A stretch of DNA of 64,000 nt from Planctomycetaceae bacterium. GTDB lineage: Bacteria > Planctomycetota > Planctomycetia > Planctomycetales > Planctomycetaceae. The position numbers were made by a program, and so were the translations under genes. This document shows positions 7,803 to 16,488 of this stretch, piece after piece. Each line of letters opens with the position of its first letter. Position 1 is the first letter of the stretch. The stretch lies in contig PBSL01000056.1 in assembly GCA_002726205.1 (NCBI GenBank), forward strand, positions 1 to 64,000. The letters run 5' to 3'. The notes under the pieces were generated by a model. That model did not search any database, was not told the DNA's origin, and was given only the letters and a program-made list of their open reading frames with translations.

Positions 7803-10757
7803 TCAGCGGGGAAGACGGCGGCCTCGCCCCCGCCCCTCGACAATCACCAGTTCGCCATCGGCCCCGACATCGTGCAGCGTCTCCGATCGACCCGAGGGCC
7901 AATCGACCCGCAGCAGTTCAACCGAACGTCGATCGCCAAGCCCGATCGTCAATTGTCGCTGGTTGGACGCCTGGTACCCGTCCCCGGCGGTCAGGTGCCG
8001 GGTCCGTTTCCACTTCCCGTCGACAACCGTCACACGGGCACCGATCGCGTCACGCGCCGTCGAGGTGGCCACCAGGCGGATTGCCAGCCAGTGGCCGGAC
8101 TCCTGCGTCCGGTTGAGCAGCAGTCCGACCGGTTGCTCGAGGTGCGATACGGCAAAGTCGTCGCGGCCGTCACGATCGAAGTCCCCTCGCGCCAGACCCC
8201 GGCCCAGTAACTCCCGCTCGAAATACTCGCCGAGCGTGTGCGACTGCAACTCCCTGAAGCGGCCCTCGCCGACATTGCGGAACAACTGCGGCCGCATTCG
8301 GTACGGCTGATTCAACCTCTGCAGATCATCGACATGCCCGTTGGCGACCACGAGATCGAGGTCGCCGTCGAGATCGGCATCGACGAACTGGGTACCGAAA
8401 CCCAGCATCCGCCAACCCGGTTCGCGAAGTCCTGCACGGTGGGCGGTGTCGCTGAACATCAGTCCCCTCCCCTGCCGGTAGAACGCGTTGGACTGGTCGG
8501 CGAAATTCGTCACGAACAGATCCAGTCGTCCGTCGCCGTCGGCATCACCGGCGGCAACGCCCATGCAGGCCTGGACTCTCCCGTCGCGATCGACGGCCAG
8601 GCCACGAACCAGGGCTTCCTCGCGAAAGACGGTCGTGCCCGAAACGGATGCCGCCACGAACAGAAAATTCGCAACGGCGTCATTGGCCACAAACACCTCC
8701 AGGGAGCCCGGCTTCGAAAAACACCCGGCCACGATCCCCAGCCCCTTCCCGTCGGGCACCTCGAATCCCCCGCCGCGAGTGGCCTCGACAAATCCTCCCG
8801 CCCCGTCACCTCGCCACCATCGATCGCCCTCGGCAGCAAACTCGTTCGGATGACAGGCCATCTTGACTCCCTCGACCTGGCAGATGGTCGAAAACAGCCC
8901 CGGCCCGGAAAGATAGTTGACGTCATACACGTCGGTGTGACCGTCGCCGTCGAGATCAGCGACCAGGCAACTGGTCGTCCAGACCGATTCGACCGGAGTC
9001 AGTCGCCCCGAGACATCCTCGAACGTGCCGTCGGCGTTGTTGAGATACAGGCGATTGGTTCCGATGTTGGCGACATAAAGGTCCGGCCAGCCATCATGAT
9101 CGATGTCGCCAACAGCGACTCCCTGGCTGAACCCGGTGTCACCCAGCCCCGCCTCGCTCGTGACGTCGACGAAGGTTCCGTCGCCACGGTTTTGAAAGAG
9201 CCGGTCGCGATGTCGCCGGTCGGGTTTGCCCGGGGTGGGTGGCCAGGAACACCCCTGGGTGAAGTAGAGGTCCGGCCAGCCGTCACGGTCGAAGTCGAGC
9301 ACCGCCACACCGCCCCCGGTGTACTCGAACATCCGCGCCCCTTCGGTTGCCGGGTCGGCGCTGTTGAAATAAGTGAACCCGATTCCCGCCTTTCGCGCCC
9401 GGTCCTCGAATGTCACCAGCCCGGGAACCGGACGCGGCGGCAAAATCGCCGACGGTGACGACGGCCCGGCCTGGAAACTCGGTAACGGGAATTCGGAGAG
9501 ATCAACGGCCAGGGCCGGGTTGCTGGCCACAAGTGTCTGGGGCGGCCGGGGCTCGGTGGCAAGGCGTTGCTTGAGCCGGGGCAGCACGGTCTTGGCCCAG
9601 GAGGAAGCGGGCTCGTGGCCGATTGCTTCGCTGGCCCAACCAAACGCCTCCCACAATCGGCCCAGTTCTTCACACTGCCGGGCCGCCTGCTGCAACAGGT
9701 CCACGTCGGCCTCGCCGTCGAGCCGCGTCTCGATCAGCCCGAGCGTCTTCTCGAGTTGCCCGAGCCTTCGCGCCCGTTCTCGAAATTCGCCGCTGTCGCC
9801 GGCACGGCCGAGCCTGCCGAGCAGTTGTGCCAGTTGGTAGTTGGCCGCCCGCAGATCCGGTTCACGCCGGATCGCCTCCCAGAGGCAACGGACCGCGACC
9901 CGGTCCTGCCCGGTCCGCAGCGCCCAGCCAGCGTCGGCAAGCCAGAGTCGCGGATGGTCCAACAGATGTTCGTCACGGCTGCGCAGCGACGGGTACTCGT
10001 CGATGGCGTCCTGTTCCAGCAGCGTCAGCAGCACCCGGGCCCGGGCTTCTCCCAACTCGGGACGCCCCTGAACCACCGCATCGAGAAATTCCAGGGCCGT
10101 CTTGAAGTCTCGCTGCTCCAGGGCAATCCGTCCCAGTCCGAGTTTCGCCAGCAGTTCGTCCTGGTCGTGATCCAGGCAGGCGTTCAACATCGCCACGATC
10201 TGAAGATCAGAGGCGACTTCGTCGAACTTGCCCAGCAACAGCAGGTGCCTGCTCGTGAACCGCCCGCGCCTGACCAGGTTCAGCAGAGGCCGTCTTGCCT
10301 CCCAGCGTCGTCCGCTCACCGTCAGGATGTAGGCCAGGTGGTCATTGGCCAACACGTGGGTCGGTTCGTCGTCGATCCGTGCCTCGAGCCGCACTGCCAG
10401 TCGCGACAGCGTTCTCAGGCTGTCCATTCGATCACCCGGTCCCAGCATCCCCGTGATCTGTTCGGGCCGTTCGCGATCGGGCAATTCGACAAGGTAGCTG
10501 ACCGCCCGGTCGTAGTCGTTCTTCGCGTAGGCCAGTTCACCGGCCAGTTTCCGAGCCGCGACGTTTTCGGGCGAGCGGGCCAGGACACGATCGGCCAGCA
10601 CCAGCCCACGATCCAGGCGACGCAGTCGCTGTGCGCGACGGGCGGCGGCCAACAGGTCCTCCACCGAATCACCCCGGGGCACCACCAGCCACCAGGCGAC
10701 CACCAGCACCGTCAGAATCGATCCGGCCAGCAAGACCCCGCCGCGGTGAAAGGCCAT
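7803..10757 (-). CDS. TPR plus FG-GAP/ASPIC-UnbV repeat protein, membrane-anchored
   Basis: A 984-residue extracytoplasmic protein. An N-terminal hydrophobic helix (about residues 5-27) anchors or exports it. Residues about 35-420 are alpha-helical TPR-like repeats (for example ALRTGQDRVAVRCLWEAIRREPDLRAANYQLA in parts). Then come FG-GAP/VCBS beta-propeller repeats with calcium-type motifs such as DFDRDGWPDLY, DIDHDGWPDLYVAN, DLDGDGHTDVYDVN and DADGDGRLDLFVTN, and finally an ASPIC/UnbV domain (IGARVTVVDG, LTIGLGDR, VDWPSG). This TPR-FG-GAP-UnbV architecture is frequent in Planctomycetota and Acidobacteria; its function is unknown. Stands alone, with 91 bases between it and the upstream aldolase gene. 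Confidence 0.9.
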   Translation of the reverse strand: MAFHRGGVLLAGSILTVLVVAWWLVVPRGDSVEDLLAAARRAQRLRRLDRGLVLADRVLARSPENVAARKLAGELAYAKNDYDRAVSYLVELPDRERPEQITGMLGPGDRMDSLRTLSRLAVRLEARIDDEPTHVLANDHLAYILTVSGRRWEARRPLLNLVRRGRFTSRHLLLLGKFDEVASDLQIVAMLNACLDHDQDELLAKLGLGRIALEQRDFKTALEFLDAVVQGRPELGEARARVLLTLLEQDAIDEYPSLRSRDEHLLDHPRLWLADAGWALRTGQDRVAVRCLWEAIRREPDLRAANYQLAQLLGRLGRAGDSGEFRERARRLGQLEKTLGLIETRLDGEADVDLLQQAARQCEELGRLWEAFGWASEAIGHEPASSWAKTVLPRLKQRLATEPRPPQTLVASNPALAVDLSEFPLPSFQAGPSSPSAILPPRPVPGLVTFEDRARKAGIGFTYFNSADPATEGARMFEYTGGGVAVLDFDRDGWPDLYFTQGCSWPPTPGKPDRRHRDRLFQNRGDGTFVDVTSEAGLGDTGFSQGVAVGDIDHDGWPDLYVANIGTNRLYLNNADGTFEDVSGRLTPVESVWTTSCLVADLDGDGHTDVYDVNYLSGPGLFSTICQVEGVKMACHPNEFAAEGDRWWRGDGAGGFVEATRGGGFEVPDGKGLGIVAGCFSKPGSLEVFVANDAVANFLFVAASVSGTTVFREEALVRGLAVDRDGRVQACMGVAAGDADGDGRLDLFVTNFADQSNAFYRQGRGLMFSDTAHRAGLREPGWRMLGFGTQFVDADLDGDLDLVVANGHVDDLQRLNQPYRMRPQLFRNVGEGRFRELQSHTLGEYFERELLGRGLARGDFDRDGRDDFAVSHLEQPVGLLLNRTQESGHWLAIRLVATSTARDAIGARVTVVDGKWKRTRHLTAGDGYQASNQRQLTIGLGDRRSVELLRVDWPSGRSETLHDVGADGELVIVEGRGRGRRLPR

Positions 10758-10848
10758 GTCAACGTCCCGCCCGGCCAACCCTCTCGACCATTCCTGCCCT
10801 TAGCGGACCATCGTCACAACGACCGTCCCCACCGACAATCGCCAACGA

Positions 10849-11691
10849 TCAGTCACCGGCACCTCCATAGCCCCCGTGACCCGATCCCTTCCCGGGGTCG
10901 TCGCGGCCGAGCAACTTGTTGAAGGCACCCCCGGTATCGCGGAACCAGTCGAACAGGACGCTGACATCGGTGCCGACGCAGAAGTGCTTCACACCCATCT
11001 CGAGGTATTTCTCGGCCTGTGCGGGCGTGTTGATCTCGGCTCGCGGAGCGACTCCCATCTTCAACGATGTCTCGATAACGTGCTTTTCGGCTTCGACCAC
11101 TTCCGGATGTTGCCACTCGCCGGGACGGCCGATGCTGTTGGAAAAATCGGCCGGGCCGAACTGGGTCATGTCGACGCCGGGAACCGAGAGCAGTGCCTCG
11201 AGATCATCGACGGCCGACTTCTTTTCGATCATCAGGGCGACGACCGATTCGTCCAGCGCTTCCACGAACGCCGGTGACCCACCCTCGAGAACAAACCGGA
11301 CATCCCGCCGCATGCCCACGCCATGAATCCCACCAGCTGCCGGTGTCTCGGCCCGCACCGCCTGCACGCACTCCTGCACGTCCTCGACAGTCCGCGGATC
11401 AGCAAACAGCACGTTCTGGATACCCGAACCGATCGCCCGGATCGTCAGGAACGTCCGTGGTTCCTGTTCGATTTTCATCATCCCGCTCATGTGCGGAAAC
11501 AAGTCGATGGCGCGTCCGAGGTTCTCCAGCGCGTAGAGGTCATAAGGAGCGTACTCGGCAACGAATTCGACGTAGTCGAACATCCCGCTGTGACCGACCA
11601 GTTCAGTGATCGAGGGCCAGGACGAATGCAGGTGTGTGCCGAGGCTGGGCTGGTCGGCATCAAGCAGCTGGCGAAGTCGGTTGTGTCGCAT
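10849..11691 (-). CDS. HpcH/HpaI-type aldolase/citrate lyase family protein
   Basis: A 280-residue protein of the class II, metal-dependent HpcH/HpaI aldolase family. These enzymes cleave or form C-C bonds at 2-oxo acids in a (beta/alpha)8 barrel. Visible matches are LGTHLHSSWPSITELVGHSGMFDYVEFVAEY near the N-terminus, MKIEQEP, VALMIEKKSAVDDLEALLSVPGVDMTQFGPADFSNSIGRPG, and AEINTPAQAEKYLEMGVKHFCVGTDVSVLF in segments, with the glutamate and aspartate expected to hold the metal. The C-terminus is a glycine-rich tail. The nearby symporter (11775-13667) on the same strand could supply an organic substrate, but this is only context. Confidence 0.85.
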   Translation of the reverse strand: MRHNRLRQLLDADQPSLGTHLHSSWPSITELVGHSGMFDYVEFVAEYAPYDLYALENLGRAIDLFPHMSGMMKIEQEPRTFLTIRAIGSGIQNVLFADPRTVEDVQECVQAVRAETPAAGGIHGVGMRRDVRFVLEGGSPAFVEALDESVVALMIEKKSAVDDLEALLSVPGVDMTQFGPADFSNSIGRPGEWQHPEVVEAEKHVIETSLKMGVAPRAEINTPAQAEKYLEMGVKHFCVGTDVSVLFDWFRDTGGAFNKLLGRDDPGKGSGHGGYGGAGD

Positions 11692-11774
11692 GAGTGAAGT
11701 ATCTCGCTTTGGTGTCCTGTCTTGTGGATCCCCGAAAAATCACCCGACCGGATGTCGACGGGGTGGCCGCGATT

Positions 11775-13667
11775 CTATGCCAACAGGTAAATCACGACCA
11801 GCAGCACGGCCGCCGTCACATAAACGATCGCCCAGGCCCTGCCGGTCGCCATCGTCCGTGCCAGCCAGCTTTCTTCGATCGGCGCCTTCTCGCCGCTGTC
11901 CTCCTCGGGGACCGGTAACAGCGCATCGGCCACCTTGATCATGCCGGCGATGAACACCGTCAGCACCGCCAGGTAGGCGACGACGTTCCACGGCCGGGCC
12001 GCGTCAGGCAACCGTGAATCGACAAACCCGAAACCGACCATCGCCACCAGGCTGACAATCGAGACGGCCGCGCCGATCCGGCTGGACCGGGTCCAGCCGG
12101 CCCGACGAAACTGCATCTCGGCAAACAGGCCACGGGTCGAATCGGATTCGGGCCGTCGCGACAACAGGCTGACCCCAACCAGCACCAACGCCGCCAACGG
12201 CATGCCGACCAGTGCCCGGGTCGCCGGCAGTCTGTGGTCCCAGCCGAAAAACACCGACAGCACCGGAAACCCATCCATCCCCCACGCCTGGCCCAGCCAC
12301 TGCCAGCCCCCGGCGGCGCCCGCCGCCGTGTAGCCGATTCCCACGACCAGGCAGGCCAGCCCGCCGATCCGGGTCGCCCGACGGAAATACAGCGCCCCGG
12401 CCACCACGACAAACAGCGCGGGCTGAAAGATACTGCCGATCTTCCAGGCCGACTCGAGCAGTCCCGATCCGGCACGATGGCTGTAGATCGCATAGACCAG
12501 GCCCACCAGCCCGGCAATCACGGTGACGACACGGCCAACCATCAGATGATGCCGATCGTCGCGACCCGGGCGGAGGGGACGGTAGAGATCGCGATCGAAG
12601 AGCGTGGCGAGACTGTTGAGGTAACTGGAGGCGGTCGAGTTGGATGCCGCGACCAGGGCGGCCAGAAACAGGCCGCCCAGACCAACCGGCATTACCGTTT
12701 GCGCCAGTACGGGCAGAATCGTGTCGCTGCCACCGGTCAGCTCCTGGAAGTCGGGGTTCGCTCCGGCCGCCATCGCCGGCACGATATAACAAAGCGTCAG
12801 TGGACCGGTCAGCACGGCAGCCCACAACAGCCCCTTGCTCGCCTCGTGGACGGTCTTACCGGCAAAGCTGCGTTGCAACATGTACTGCGAGGTGAACCAG
12901 TAGGGCAGCCCGAGGACAAACAGCATCAGGATCGTCAGGTAGTCGATCCCCGCCTCCGGGCCACTGGGTCGCCACATCACCCATTTCGACGGATCGATCT
13001 TCTCGGGATCGAACAGCACCTCCAGTCCGCCCCCGGCCTGGATTCCCAGCGGCAGCAGGATCACTGCCCCGGCAATAATCAGAAAACTCTGCAGCAGATC
13101 GGTGTAGACCACCGCCAACAGGCCGCTGGCCAGGCAATAAAGGATCACCACCCCCGCGATCACCGTGGTGATCGTCTCGAAAGCATCCAGTCCCGGCAAC
13201 CGGAAACTTCCGGGCACACCAAACGCCCCGGTAATGATCGTGGCGCAGGTCATCATCGTCACGCCCGAGAACAGGGCATAGAAGATGATCCAGATTACCG
13301 AGACACTGATCGAAACGGGCGGTCCGTAACGCCGCTCGAGCAATTCGGTGATCGTCGACACGCCCAACCGACGGAAGCGGGGCAGAAAGGTCACCGCTGC
13401 AATCGCCGCCAGCATGTTGCCGCTCCAGGCCATCAGCAACAGCGGCGTGCCGCTCTCGAACGCCTTGCCGGCGGGGCCGACCAGGTAGACCGCCGCCACG
13501 TTGGTGGCCATGACGCTGCCGCAGATCACCCAGCGGTTCAGTGACCGCCCGGCGATGAAGTAGTCGTCGCCTCCGCGAATGTAACGGGCCAGGTACAGGC
13601 CCACGCCCAGCATCCCCACCAGGTAGATGACGACGATGGCCAGGTTGATGATGCTGGCTGTGGTCAT
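11775..13667 (-). CDS. Sodium:solute symporter (SSS family)
   Basis: A 630-residue inner-membrane protein with about 13-14 hydrophobic helices. Family signs are the N-terminal GGDDYFIAGRSLNRWVI motif, the core helix ATNVAAVYLVGPAGKAF, LERRYGP before a long helix, and GLFLAALVAASNSTASSYLNSLATLFDRDLYRP in the second inverted repeat, typical of sodium/glucose- or inositol-type carriers. The substrate cannot be assigned. The C-terminus carries two extra helices after a short acidic stretch. The ATG at 13667 is the only sensible start. It is divergent from the MFS gene at 13790 (122 bases between) and could be transcribed with the downstream aldolase. Confidence 0.9.
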   Translation of the reverse strand: MTTASIINLAIVVIYLVGMLGVGLYLARYIRGGDDYFIAGRSLNRWVICGSVMATNVAAVYLVGPAGKAFESGTPLLLMAWSGNMLAAIAAVTFLPRFRRLGVSTITELLERRYGPPVSISVSVIWIIFYALFSGVTMMTCATIITGAFGVPGSFRLPGLDAFETITTVIAGVVILYCLASGLLAVVYTDLLQSFLIIAGAVILLPLGIQAGGGLEVLFDPEKIDPSKWVMWRPSGPEAGIDYLTILMLFVLGLPYWFTSQYMLQRSFAGKTVHEASKGLLWAAVLTGPLTLCYIVPAMAAGANPDFQELTGGSDTILPVLAQTVMPVGLGGLFLAALVAASNSTASSYLNSLATLFDRDLYRPLRPGRDDRHHLMVGRVVTVIAGLVGLVYAIYSHRAGSGLLESAWKIGSIFQPALFVVVAGALYFRRATRIGGLACLVVGIGYTAAGAAGGWQWLGQAWGMDGFPVLSVFFGWDHRLPATRALVGMPLAALVLVGVSLLSRRPESDSTRGLFAEMQFRRAGWTRSSRIGAAVSIVSLVAMVGFGFVDSRLPDAARPWNVVAYLAVLTVFIAGMIKVADALLPVPEEDSGEKAPIEESWLARTMATGRAWAIVYVTAAVLLVVIYLLA

Positions 13668-13789
13668 CAGGACCTGGTCCTTCCCCGGGGAATCGCGGAC
13701 TCCGACCCGAGCAGCCTAACAGAGCCGCTTTGAATCCCGAAGCGACCCCCGTATTCTGGCGTGCTCGCCACCTGTTGCCCGGTCCCCAG

Positions 13790-15013
13790 ATGACCCGCAC
13801 CGTCTTCCGACTGATCCTGCTCGTCTCGTGTGCCCACGCGCTGGTGCATGTCTTCGAGTTGGCATTGCCGAGTGTCGAGCAGATGATCGGCGACGATCTC
13901 AAGGCGAGCAAGGCGACGACCGGTGCGCTGGGAATGGCGTGGCGGTTGCCCTTCGGCCTGTTGGCGATGGCGGCGGGCTGGTTGGCCGATCGCTATGGAT
14001 CGCGGAAAATGCTGATCGTCTACCTGCTGGGTTGCATGACCACGGCGATCATTGCGGCGATGAGCCGTGACCTGGGAACGCTCTTCGTGGCAATGTTCGC
14101 GATGGGCTGCTTCGCCAGTATCTACCACCCGGCCGGGTTGTCGCTGATCTCACGGGTGACGACACCCGAGACGCGGGGCCGGGCCCTGGGCTGGCACGGG
14201 ATCTTCGGTTCAATCGGGATCACGGCGGCGCCACTGGGAGCCGGCCTGCTGTTTGGAACCGGATGGTTGGGATGGCGAGGTTACTACGGGCTGCTGGTGG
14301 TGCCGGCTGCGGTGATCGCCGTGATGCTGCTGTTCTCGATCCGTCGCCTCGGATCAACCCGTGACAATCTGTCCGGCACGATCCGTTCCGAGAACGAAGA
14401 CGGCCGGTTTCGTGTCGGTCCCTACGCACTGCTGGTCGGTTCCGGCGCGATGTCGGGATTCGTCTACGGATCCTTCCTGCATTTCCTGCAACGTTACCTC
14501 GATGGAGCCAACCTCCGCCCACCATCGATTCCGGCGGAGAGCTTCCGGAATTACCTGGCCGCGTTGACCCTGCTGTTCGCGGTGGTCGGCCAGGCGATTG
14601 CCGGACGGCTGGCTCGCCCGAGACGTCTCGAATGGCTGCAGGTCGCTATCCTGGCGGCCAGCATTCCGTGCCTGGTCTGGATGGCATTTGCCGAGGGCTG
14701 GGGCCGGCCGGCAGCCACCTGTGCCTTTGCCCTGATCCACTTCATGACCCAGCCGGTCTACAACAGCCTGATCGCCCAGCTGGTTCCGGCCCGCCGCCGC
14801 AGCACCGGTTACGGGTTCAGCAACATGATCTGCTTCGGCCTGGGCGGACTCGGGCCGTTCATCGTCGGACAGTCGGCTGACAACAGGCTGATCTACGGTG
14901 GCCTGGCCGGCGTCGTCACCCTCGCGACGCTGCTTGCGGCCGGGCTGTGGTGGATGACACGGGTTCGCACCATGCACGATCTCCAGCCACCATCTCCCGA
15001 CGAGAACGCCTGA
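13790..15013 (+). CDS. MFS transporter
   Basis: A 407-residue major facilitator with about 12 transmembrane helices. The loop between helices 2 and 3 carries GWLADRYGSRKML, a good match to the MFS A motif, and YHPAGLSLISR with ETRGRALGWHGIFGSIG gives the 4-5 region. The second half has YSGF-like helices and a closing GLAGVVTLATLLAAGLWW helix. It resembles nitrate/oxalate- or drug-type carriers only loosely, so the substrate is open. An ATG at 13790 was chosen because helix 1 begins right after it. The stop overlaps the amidase start by one base (TGATG), which suggests coupled translation. Confidence 0.88.
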   Translation: MTRTVFRLILLVSCAHALVHVFELALPSVEQMIGDDLKASKATTGALGMAWRLPFGLLAMAAGWLADRYGSRKMLIVYLLGCMTTAIIAAMSRDLGTLFVAMFAMGCFASIYHPAGLSLISRVTTPETRGRALGWHGIFGSIGITAAPLGAGLLFGTGWLGWRGYYGLLVVPAAVIAVMLLFSIRRLGSTRDNLSGTIRSENEDGRFRVGPYALLVGSGAMSGFVYGSFLHFLQRYLDGANLRPPSIPAESFRNYLAALTLLFAVVGQAIAGRLARPRRLEWLQVAILAASIPCLVWMAFAEGWGRPAATCAFALIHFMTQPVYNSLIAQLVPARRRSTGYGFSNMICFGLGGLGPFIVGQSADNRLIYGGLAGVVTLATLLAAGLWWMTRVRTMHDLQPPSPDENA

Positions 15014-16386
15014 TGTCATTGGTCCCCGAGAACCTGTTGACGCTGACCGAGGCCGCCCGGGCGATCCGTCTGGGCGAAACGACGTCGGTAGAGATTGTCG
15101 AGGAGTGCCTGGCACGGATCGACTCCGGTGACACGGCGCTGCAGGCATTTGTCTCGATCGATGCGACCGGGGGACTGGCCCGCGCGGCCGAGCTCGATGC
15201 CCTGGCGATCGCCGGCCAGTGGCAGGGGCCATTGCACGGGATTCCGGTGGCAATCAAGGACATCGTCGACGTGGCCGGCTGGCCAACGGCCGCGGGAATG
15301 TCAGCCGAATCGGTTGCCGCCACGACGGGGAGATCCCAGCCGGCCAGCGACGATGCCCGGCTGGTTGCCTGGCTGCGACAGGCCGGGGCCGTGATCCTGG
15401 GCAAGACGGTGACCACGGCGTTTGCCTGCTTCGATCCTCCCCCGACCCGAAATCCCCACAATCTCGAATGCACTCCCGGTGGATCGTCGAGCGGTTCGGC
15501 CGCGGCCGTCGCCGCCGGCATGTGCTTTGCCGCGATCGGGTCACAGACGGGAGGATCGATCACGCGGCCAGCCGCCTTCTGCGGGGTCGCCGGGGCCAAG
15601 CCCAGCCTGGGCCGTGTGCCGTGTGCCGGCGTGGTCCCGATCAGCGAACATCTCGACCATCCCGGTCCGATCGCCCGCTGCGTCACAGATCTCGCCGTGA
15701 TGCTTGATGTGCTGATCGGCCACGACCCGACCGACCCCACTTCCCGTCACACATCCCCGCCCAACCTCGTCGCCTCGCTGGCCGGACCACTCGGGTCCCT
15801 TCCCCGGCTTGGCCGACTCGCCGGACTCTTTGACGACCTGGCCGAGGATCCGGCGCGGTCGTCCCTCGACCAGGCAGTCAGTGCCTGGGAATCGGCCGGG
15901 GCGAAGATCTCTCACCCACAACTTCCGGCCGGCTTCGACGAGCTGCTCGATCACCACGCCGTGGTACTGGTTGCCGGACTGACGGCCAATCACCAGTCCT
16001 ACCATGCCGCCCACAGCCGAGCTTATCCGCCGGGCCTGGCCAGCCTGATCAGCCAGGGACTCGAGTACCCACTGACACGGTTCATCGCCGCACGGCGTCA
16101 CCAGCTGCGGATGAAGAAGGAAATCCTCTCCTGCTTCGACGACTGCGACGTGCTGGTCTGCCCGGCAGCCACCGGTCCGGCGCCGGACAGCTCCACCACG
16201 GGAAACCCGGCGATGAATGCCCCGTGGAGCTACACGGGGCTGCCGACGGTGTCGTTTCCGATCGGTGGCGACGACGACGGGTTGCCACTGGCCGTGCAAC
16301 TGGTCGGGCGTCCCGACGGGGAAGCCGGCCTGTTCCGGGCCGCGGCCTGGTGCGAGGATGCCTGGGCCGCCGCACAATCGTCTTGA
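15013..16386 (+). CDS. Amidase (amidase signature family)
   Basis: A 457-residue amidase-signature enzyme, related to GatA and to amide hydrolases. The Ser-cisSer-Lys triad is visible: Lys82 in PVAIKDIVD, the cis-serine in GGSSSGS (158-160) and the nucleophile Ser182 in GSQTGGSITRPAAFCG. GatA is unlikely because no gatB or gatC is nearby and the C-terminal part differs; a stand-alone amidase is the better reading. It starts on the last base of the MFS gene stop, so transporter and hydrolase may act on the same amide or ester compound. Confidence 0.88.
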   Translation: MSLVPENLLTLTEAARAIRLGETTSVEIVEECLARIDSGDTALQAFVSIDATGGLARAAELDALAIAGQWQGPLHGIPVAIKDIVDVAGWPTAAGMSAESVAATTGRSQPASDDARLVAWLRQAGAVILGKTVTTAFACFDPPPTRNPHNLECTPGGSSSGSAAAVAAGMCFAAIGSQTGGSITRPAAFCGVAGAKPSLGRVPCAGVVPISEHLDHPGPIARCVTDLAVMLDVLIGHDPTDPTSRHTSPPNLVASLAGPLGSLPRLGRLAGLFDDLAEDPARSSLDQAVSAWESAGAKISHPQLPAGFDELLDHHAVVLVAGLTANHQSYHAAHSRAYPPGLASLISQGLEYPLTRFIAARRHQLRMKKEILSCFDDCDVLVCPAATGPAPDSSTTGNPAMNAPWSYTGLPTVSFPIGGDDDGLPLAVQLVGRPDGEAGLFRAAAWCEDAWAAAQSS

Positions 16387-16488
16387 CCAACCGGCGTCTC
16401 TTCCCGATGATCCGCCCCCCGCTGCGCCCGGCAAGCGCAGGCGGGCACGACCGACATTCCGTTTGGAACTCGAGGAAGGGGCAACCGC

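Noticed and set aside
9567-10922. 451-residue open frame on the plus strand
   Set aside because: Antisense to the TPR/FG-GAP gene; Arg/Pro/Gln-rich composition without domains.
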